From Chloroflexota bacterium (GTDB lineage Bacteria > Chloroflexota > Ktedonobacteria > Ktedonobacterales > Ktedonobacteraceae): DNA of 11,156 bases. The first letter of the stretch is position 1, and every line of letters starts with the position of its first letter. Both the position numbers and the translations under genes were made by a program. Shown in pieces: positions 7,338 through 11,156 of this stretch. The notes under the pieces were generated by a model, which saw only the letters and a list, made by a program, of their open reading frames with translations, was not told the DNA's origin and did no database searches. Location: positions 1 to 11,156 of the forward strand of contig VBHI01000003.1 in NCBI GenBank assembly GCA_005881495.1, given 5' to 3'.

Positions 7338-7480
7338 GATCCCACATTCCGCAGTTTTTTCGTAAATCTAGGCAAGAAGCCATTTCACATGGTAGAGCTA
7401 AAAAATAAGCTCTACATTGTAAATCTGCTCTCCAAGCGATTTTGCTGAAAATGCAAATGCAAACTGCGGAATGTGGGATC
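7338..7480. mobile_element. MITE-like 143-bp element with perfect 20-bp terminal inverted repeats
   Basis: GATCCCACATTCCGCAGTTT (7338-7357) is repeated exactly, inverted, at 7461-7480. The 103-base core codes for nothing convincing and holds a second hairpin near its centre (GTAGAGCT 7392-7399, AGCTCTAC 7408-7415). Long perfect ends with a short non-coding core are the signature of a miniature inverted-repeat element moved by a transposase encoded elsewhere. TATAGC occurs right after the right end (7481-7486) and again at 7325-7330. Seven bases separate the latter from the left end, so it is at best an imperfect target duplication. The element lies upstream of the divergently transcribed membrane protein gene. 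The IS family is not identified. Confidence 0.6.
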
Positions 7481-7768
7481 TATAGCCTGTTTGTCTCATA
7501 TATTCTTTATCGTCGTATCCCTCTGCAACCTCGCACAAAATAGGCTCTCCATCTTTCTGGGGGGAAAGTGCCCGTATACCCGTAGGGGGTCGCCCTCGTA
7601 GCCAGTCTGAGGATGATGTAGAAAAAGACAGTTGCCAATGCCCCGAAAGCATAGTAAAGTGAAAGAACGTCTCGCAGGCAAGGATTGAGATGCGTTAAAA
7701 CAACGCCATTTGCACATCTATTACTGTCCCAGTTTATTCAGGATAGAGCTGGTGAGAGGGAGGGTTTA
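7481..7768. other. Intergenic stretch with no convincing gene
   Basis: Between the MITE-like element and the hydroxylase start I find no convincing coding sequence; the frames present are short and lack family similarity. A weak promoter candidate for the + strand is TTGCCA (7632-7637), a 17-base spacer and TAAAGT (7655-7660). A TTG at 7685 extends the hydroxylase frame, but the added residues (MRCVKTTPFAHLLLSQ) show no homology and the purine-rich stretch AGGGAGGG (7757-7764) points to a later start. Confidence 0.4.
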
Positions 7769-8635
7769 GTGGCCCAGGAAGCGAATATGGTTCAGGCTAC
7801 CTCTGCCACCACATTGGTGGAGCATGCTGCTGAGTCTACACCTACATTGCTGGTTTTAGGAGCCGGGCCAAAGGCAGTCGCCATCGCGGCGAAAAGCCAC
7901 ATACTGGCGAAGCTAGGATATCCCGTGCCGCACTTGCGAATTATTGATCGGCAAGGCGTGGCATCTCACTGGTCAGGTAAGGCAGGATTCACCGATGGCA
8001 ATCAATTCCTGGGGACGCGCCCGGAGAAGGACATTGGCTTTCCCTATCTCTCTGCCTGCTGGGGAGACAAGGCACTCAGCAAAGCAGTCGCGCAAGAGAT
8101 ATTACACCTCTCCTGGCATGGCTATCTCATTGACCAGTTGCGCTATTCCGACTGGATTGATCGCGGGCGCACACGTCCAACGCATGGCGAGTGGTCAAAG
8201 TATATTCAATGGGTTGCCGAAAAGGTGGAGCTTGACCTGTATGTAGCCGAGGTGACGAATATCGCTACGACCTCCGATCAGAAATACTGGCAGCTTACAT
8301 GCCAACCTTCAGAAGGTGGCGCGCCGTTGACCCTGACAGGTGAAGGCCTGGTTATTACTGGCCCTGGCACGCCACTCACCATTACGGGTCAACCAAAAGA
8401 GCATCCTCGTATCATGAATGGAGCATCTTTCTGGCTGCATGTTGAGGAGTTCGCACAACTCCGCTCGCAAGTGAAAAGTCCGCTTAATATTGGAGTGATC
8501 GGTACAGGTGAAACAGCCGCTGCTATAGTCGTCGCGCTGGTGGATGCGCTCAGGAGTTCAGCATTTATCGAGGTCATCAGTCCATATGGTGTGATCTATT
8601 CACGCGATGAGGGTTTTGAAGAGAACAGGCTGTAG
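7769..8635 (+). pseudogene. MbtG-like lysine N6-hydroxylase, N-terminal two thirds (broken gene)
   Basis: The intact family (mycobactin lysine N6-monooxygenase MbtG, within the SidA/IucD/PvdA class) uses FAD and NADPH to hydroxylate a lysine side chain for hydroxamate siderophores. The reading frame matches MbtG closely: the FAD-binding GAGPKA at residues 31-36, then FTDGNQFLGTRPEKDIGFPY, YLIDQLRYSDWIDRGRTRPT, GLVITGPG, the NADPH-binding GTGETA at 245-250, and SPYGVIYSRDEGFEENRL, where a stop interrupts it. MbtG has about 430 residues; only about 288 are here. The remaining C-terminal segment appears at once in another frame (next entry), with about 100 residues missing between. Start: GTG 7769 with AGGGAGGG 4 bases upstream; ATG 7787 with AGGAAG is an equal alternative. 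No other siderophore gene is nearby. The protein would lack part of its substrate and FAD domain and is probably inactive. Confidence 0.85.
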
Positions 8636-8772
8636 ACCTTTCCCTCGATGGATTCACACCCAAATTACATTTGCCCATGCTGGCAGGTATCGCCCAGGGA
8701 CCTGGTTTCCCCAATCTAAGTTGCCTGGGCTTGCTGGCAGACCGTATCCTACTAAATATAGATGCCAGAATG
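8629..8772 (+). pseudogene. MbtG-like lysine N6-hydroxylase, C-terminal fragment in a different frame
   Basis: Read in the frame starting at 8629, the sequence gives AVDLSLDGFTPKLHLPMLAG followed by IAQGPGFPNLSCLGLLADRI. This corresponds to the MbtG C-terminus (…VTPKLFLPTLSGLTQGPGFPNLSCLGLLSDR). It begins within a few bases of where the first fragment stops, but shifted in frame, so an internal deletion with a frameshift joined the two. Recognisable homology ends near 8760. The frame stays open to 8955, but that stretch contains the promoter and operator of the next gene and shows no family similarity. It has no independent start or ribosome binding site and should not be counted as a separate gene. 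Confidence 0.8.
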
Positions 8773-8829
8773 GGAAAGCATCATCGTCTCATTATGAGTA
8801 ACCTGTTACACCCAAAGGTGTTCCCCATC

Positions 8830-8859
8830 TTGACAATGAGGTCCCTCGTCGTGTATAAA
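8830..8859 (+). promoter_or_regulatory. Strong sigma70-like promoter of the LacI-family gene
   Basis: TTGACA (8830-8835) is a perfect -35 hexamer. TATAAA (8854-8859) matches the -10 at 5 of 6 positions, with an 18-base spacer. The predicted start lies around 8866-8868, giving a leader of about 85 bases before the GTG start of the regulator gene. Confidence 0.7.
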
Positions 8860-8861
8860 GA

Positions 8862-8877
8862 AGTCATACGTATGACT
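8862..8877. promoter_or_regulatory. Perfect 16-bp palindrome over the transcription start: likely LacI-family operator
   Basis: AGTCATACGTATGACT is a perfect palindrome centred on a CG step, the typical centre of LacI/GalR-family operators. It begins 3 bases after the -10 hexamer and covers the predicted start, the position at which a bound repressor blocks polymerase. The regulator encoded 75 bases downstream is the obvious binder, so autoregulation is inferred. Confidence 0.65.
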
Positions 8878-8905
8878 ATACAAGCTGAGCAACAAATCTG
8901 CACAC

Positions 8906-8915
8906 CCCACGTGGG
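8906..8915. promoter_or_regulatory. 10-bp palindrome in the leader of the LacI-family gene
   Basis: CCCACGTGGG is a perfect palindrome, also centred on CG, in the untranslated leader 29 bases after the 16-bp palindrome (centre-to-centre 41 bases, about four helical turns). It may be a secondary operator, or a chance motif given its short length. Confidence 0.3.
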
Positions 8916-8951
8916 ACGATACCTGTTGCCTGATGAGGGAGGAAGATACCT

Positions 8952-10010
8952 GTGACGGAAAAAGAAGCCCTTTTCCCCCCAACGAGCGTTGATGTGGCTC
9001 GTCGAGCAGGGGTTTCACAATCTGCGGTTTCTCTTGTTTTCGGGGGAAAAGCTGCTGGGAGAGTAGGGAAGCGGACTCAGGAAGTGATCCTGCGCGCGGC
9101 ACGCGAGTTAGGCTATCGTCCTAATCGTGCTGCGCGGACGCTGCGCTCCGGTCGATCCCACCTGGTGGCTCTGGCTGTCCCCGATGTGAGCAATCCTTTC
9201 TTTGCAACCGTGCTTCAAGGGGCAGAGCAGACAGCGCGCAGGTATGGCTATTCCGTGATGTTGGCTCACGTTCGAGACGAGCAGGACTGGCAGCAAGTAA
9301 TCCTCGATGCGCTCACCTCCCAGGTGGTGGATGGGTTTTTGCTCTGTACCTTGCAATCCCCGGCGACAAGCGAATATCAGGCTTTGCGGGGAAGGGCAGT
9401 GCTGGTCGATGCCGCAAGCCAGGAATTGCCCTCTCTCACCCTTGATATGGAGGCTGGAATGCATGCTGCCATGACGCATCTGCTGCGCCTGGGACATACG
9501 AAGATTGCTCACCTGGCGGCTGCTGTTGATGCCGATACGTTTCACCGGCGCCACCAGGCTTACCTGGACGCTATGCAGCGTGCAGGGTGCCCGGTCACGG
9601 CAGCCTACCAGGTGCGCGCGCCCTTTCTCATCGCTTCGGCGTCTCAAGTCGCGCACCGCCTGCTCGCCTGTACTGATCGGCCTTCTGCCATTGTCTGTGA
9701 CAGCGATGTGCTAGCAGCCGGCGTCTACAAGGCGGCGAAAGACCTGCACTGCGCGATTCCACAGGACGTGTCTGTGGTCAGCTTCGATGACAGCGTCATC
9801 GCGCGCTTGCTTGATCCAGAATTGACCACGGTTGCCATTCCCGCCAGCGTCGTTGGTGAGCAAGCCTTTCTACTGCTGCTGGGGGTGTTGGAAGAGGGTC
9901 ACGTTCCCACGCAGGTCACAGTTCCGCTCGAACTGGTGATCCGGGCATCCACGACTGCGGTTAGCCGGGGGCAACGAGAAGAGATAGTGCCTGAGACAAG
10001 ACAAGAATAA
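8952..10010 (+). CDS. LacI/GalR-family transcriptional regulator
   Basis: A 352-residue DNA-binding regulator. The N-terminal helix-turn-helix is TSVDVARRAGVSQSAVSLVF (residues 11-30), followed by the hinge region LGYRPNRAARTLRSGRS. A periplasmic-binding-protein-like effector domain follows, with LVALAVPDVSNPFFATVLQG, GMHAAMTHLLRLGHTKIAHL, PSAIVCDSDVLAAGVYKAA and VSVVSFDDSVIARLLDPELT, all standard family landmarks. The length is normal and no segment is missing. Start: GTG 8952, with GAGGGAGGA (8934-8942) 9 bases upstream; no in-frame ATG fits better. It has its own promoter and operator-like palindrome upstream, so self-repression is likely. The HAD gene starts 12 bases after its stop and is probably co-transcribed. 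The effector, commonly a sugar or nucleoside in this family, cannot be told from the sequence. Confidence 0.93.
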   Translation: MTEKEALFPPTSVDVARRAGVSQSAVSLVFGGKAAGRVGKRTQEVILRAARELGYRPNRAARTLRSGRSHLVALAVPDVSNPFFATVLQGAEQTARRYGYSVMLAHVRDEQDWQQVILDALTSQVVDGFLLCTLQSPATSEYQALRGRAVLVDAASQELPSLTLDMEAGMHAAMTHLLRLGHTKIAHLAAAVDADTFHRRHQAYLDAMQRAGCPVTAAYQVRAPFLIASASQVAHRLLACTDRPSAIVCDSDVLAAGVYKAAKDLHCAIPQDVSVVSFDDSVIARLLDPELTTVAIPASVVGEQAFLLLLGVLEEGHVPTQVTVPLELVIRASTTAVSRGQREEIVPETRQE

Positions 10011-10022
10011 AGGACTGAACGG

Positions 10023-10637
10023 ATGATGCGATACCATTTGTTGATCGATGCAGACGATACCCCCCGCCTGACGCGCGAGGAGGTACGAACGGTGCTTGAT
10101 GAGGTCGAACGTCTCATGGGCTACGGAACGACCAATTTTACCAGGAGCCTGGTCGAAACCTATCGTCGTCTTGCGGAAAAAGATCTGCGGGATGAGGATG
10201 TCCAGCAGGTTCGCCGGTTCGGAGAATCCATTCGCACGCATCCCTTGCAGTTCCTGGATGGAGTCAAGGAAACGCTTGACTACTTATCTCCCCGGCACGA
10301 CCTGGTCCTGCTGACGAAGGGAGATCTCGAAGAACAGAAGCTCAAGGTCGAACGGTCGGGGATCGAGCAATGCTTCCGGCAGGTGGTCATTGTTCAAGAA
10401 AAAAATGTTGCGACCTATCATCAGGTCACAAGCGAGTTACAGGTTGACCCGCAACACACCTGGATGGTGGGCAATTCTCCCCGCTCCGATATCAATCCTG
10501 CTCTGGCCGCTGGACTCAAAGCAGTCTATATTCCTCACCCTCATACCTGGCACTTCGAACACGAGGAGGTCCAAGATGCTGGAGAGGGGCGCGTGCTGAC
10601 GCTGTCAACCTTTGCAGAGCTGCGCAGCCATTTCTAA
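10023..10637 (+). CDS. HAD-superfamily hydrolase, apparently missing a segment after motif I
   Basis: HAD enzymes are mostly phosphatases using an aspartate nucleophile. The 204-residue product shows motif I as LLIDADDT (Asp9, Asp11, Thr13), motif II as LVLLTKGD (Thr98), a candidate motif III lysine in VQEKNVATY (Lys127), and motif IV as VGNSPRSDINPALAAG (Asp156). After motif I, relatives as I recall them continue with a segment of the type LWENNIYFE plus about 15 more residues. Here PRLTREEVRTVLDEVER follows at once, and ERLMGYG also looks a few residues short. The missing part is the squiggle-flap and start of the cap, which control access to the active site. Homology looks normal afterward to the C-terminus (LTLSTFAELRSHF). 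Start: ATG 10023 with AAAGGA 8 bases upstream; ATG 10026 is possible. The deletion is in frame, so a stable but altered protein may be made. It lies in an operon with the LacI-family gene. Confidence 0.82.
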   Translation: MMRYHLLIDADDTPRLTREEVRTVLDEVERLMGYGTTNFTRSLVETYRRLAEKDLRDEDVQQVRRFGESIRTHPLQFLDGVKETLDYLSPRHDLVLLTKGDLEEQKLKVERSGIEQCFRQVVIVQEKNVATYHQVTSELQVDPQHTWMVGNSPRSDINPALAAGLKAVYIPHPHTWHFEHEEVQDAGEGRVLTLSTFAELRSHF

Positions 10638-10709
10638 AGGCACATTAACAGCAAGAAACAGACTGAAAGGTCGGCAAGGCACCCGTGTGCGCGTAAGACT
10701 GCTCGTTTC

Positions 10710-10738
10710 TTGCTTTGGTTGTGTTCTACGTGTATACT
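10710..10738 (+). promoter_or_regulatory. Candidate sigma70-like promoter before the GYD gene
   Basis: TTGCTT (10710-10715, 4 of 6) and TATACT (10733-10738, 5 of 6) are separated by 17 bases. The predicted start is about 10745, at the ATG of a small frame and about 116 bases before the GYD-domain gene. Confidence 0.5.
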
Positions 10739-10743
10739 ATCTG

Positions 10744-10839
10744 ATGGAGGCTCCGATTTCTGCACATCTCATCGTTGTTCTGTTGACCCTTTGTATCTCA
10801 GTTGTCGCATCCCCATTTCTACGAGCAAAAAAGCAATAA
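10744..10839 (+). CDS. Possible 31-residue single-span membrane peptide
   Basis: The frame from ATG 10744 encodes MEAPISAHLIVVLLTLCISV followed by VASPFLRAKKQ: a short acidic start, one hydrophobic span (about residues 9-24) and a basic tail. This is the layout of small single-helix membrane peptides. It begins 6 bases after the -10 hexamer, so any transcript from that promoter would be leaderless or nearly so, and no ribosome binding site is visible. It ends 21 bases before the GYD gene. No family is recognised. It could equally be a chance frame in the 5' leader. Confidence 0.3.
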   Translation: MEAPISAHLIVVLLTLCISVVASPFLRAKKQ

Positions 10840-10860
10840 CCCCGAAAGGAGACGAACATC

Positions 10861-11156
10861 ATGCCATTCTACATGTCGCAATTCGCTTACACCGCTGAGG
10901 CGATTGCAGCGATGGCGAAAAATCCCCAAGACCGCAGCGTACCTGTCAGAGAACTGGCGCAGAAGCTCGGTGGACGACTGATCGGCTTCTACTACTGCTT
11001 TGGGGAGTACGATGGGGTCACGCTCACTGAAGCGCCCGATGACACGACTGCCACAGCAATCGTGATGGCAGCAGTTAGCGCAGGGCACCTCAAAGCGGTC
11101 AAGACGACCAAGTTGTTCACCGTTGACGAGACGATGGAGGCGATGCGCAAGGCTGG
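10861..11156 (+). CDS. GYD-domain protein, 3' end outside window
   Basis: The product begins MPFYMSQFAYTAEAIAAMAK and continues with LAQKLGGRLIGFYYCFGEYD, then GVTLTEAPDDTTATAIVMAA. This is the pattern of small GYD-domain proteins (about 100 residues, ferredoxin-like fold), a family named after its Gly-Tyr-Asp motif, here EYDG. Their biochemical role is poorly defined. About 98 residues are present and the window ends at MEAMRKAG, so only a few residues are probably missing. Start: ATG 10861 with AAAGGAG (10845-10851) 9 bases upstream. A promoter candidate lies at 10710-10738, separating it from the HAD gene. Confidence 0.88.
   Translation, partial: MPFYMSQFAYTAEAIAAMAKNPQDRSVPVRELAQKLGGRLIGFYYCFGEYDGVTLTEAPDDTTATAIVMAAVSAGHLKAVKTTKLFTVDETMEAMRKA

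Noticed and set aside
8671..8955. Separate 94-residue gene overlapping the LacI-family start by four bases (GTGA)
   Set aside because: Its first part is the out-of-frame C-terminus of the MbtG-like gene, it has no start signal, and its second part contains the LacI promoter and operator, so the overlap is accidental rather than translational coupling.
10650..10714. 10-bp inverted repeat AGCAAGAAAC / GTTTCTTGCT between HAD and GYD genes
   Set aside because: The 45-base loop and lack of further pairing make a terminator or element unlikely; the right arm also overlaps the candidate -35 of the next promoter.

Overview
The window looks like chromosomal DNA of a soil-type bacterium with moderate GC content. 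Ktedonobacteria (Chloroflexota) is the best guess, tentatively. This rests on remembered resemblance: the large PQQ-like propeller protein, the HAD protein, the four-helix membrane protein ending in GLGSSPTHE and the MbtG-like hydroxylase all read like families common there. No rRNA, tRNA, CRISPR array or transposase gene is visible.

Layout. Positions 1-2812 hold a lipid or acyl-CoA catabolic group on the + strand: the 3' part of an enoyl-CoA hydratase, a hairpin, a thiolase that has lost its C-terminus, and an LLM-class flavin oxidoreductase. Positions 2813-6257 hold a PQQ-related group: a sigma70-like promoter with TTGATT repeats, a short tail that reads as the end of pqqB, an almost intact pqqC, and an 812-residue protein with a PQQ-like propeller plus a second six-repeat propeller, closed by a 14-bp hairpin. 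Positions 6359-7222 carry an uncharacterised membrane protein on the - strand. A 143-bp MITE-like element with perfect 20-bp inverted ends lies upstream of it. Positions 7769-8772 hold two out-of-frame pieces of an MbtG-like lysine N6-hydroxylase. Positions 8830-10637 are a LacI-family regulator with its own strong promoter and a perfect 16-bp operator-like palindrome over the predicted start site, followed 12 bases later by a HAD-family gene. The right end has a second promoter, a possible 31-residue membrane peptide and a nearly complete GYD-domain gene.

The dominant oddity is repeated loss of segments. The thiolase lacks its last ~35 residues with the second catalytic cysteine. pqqB is reduced to about its last 25 codons. 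The hydroxylase lacks about 100 residues in its middle. The HAD protein appears to lack about 20-25 residues right after its nucleophile motif. Neighbouring genes look intact. This is either real deletion-driven decay or an assembly artefact.

How the genes may work together: hydratase and thiolase would have served beta-oxidation-type steps. PqqC makes the last step of PQQ, and the adjacent propeller could be a PQQ or sugar-binding partner, but no other complete pqq gene is present. The LacI regulator probably controls itself and the HAD gene.
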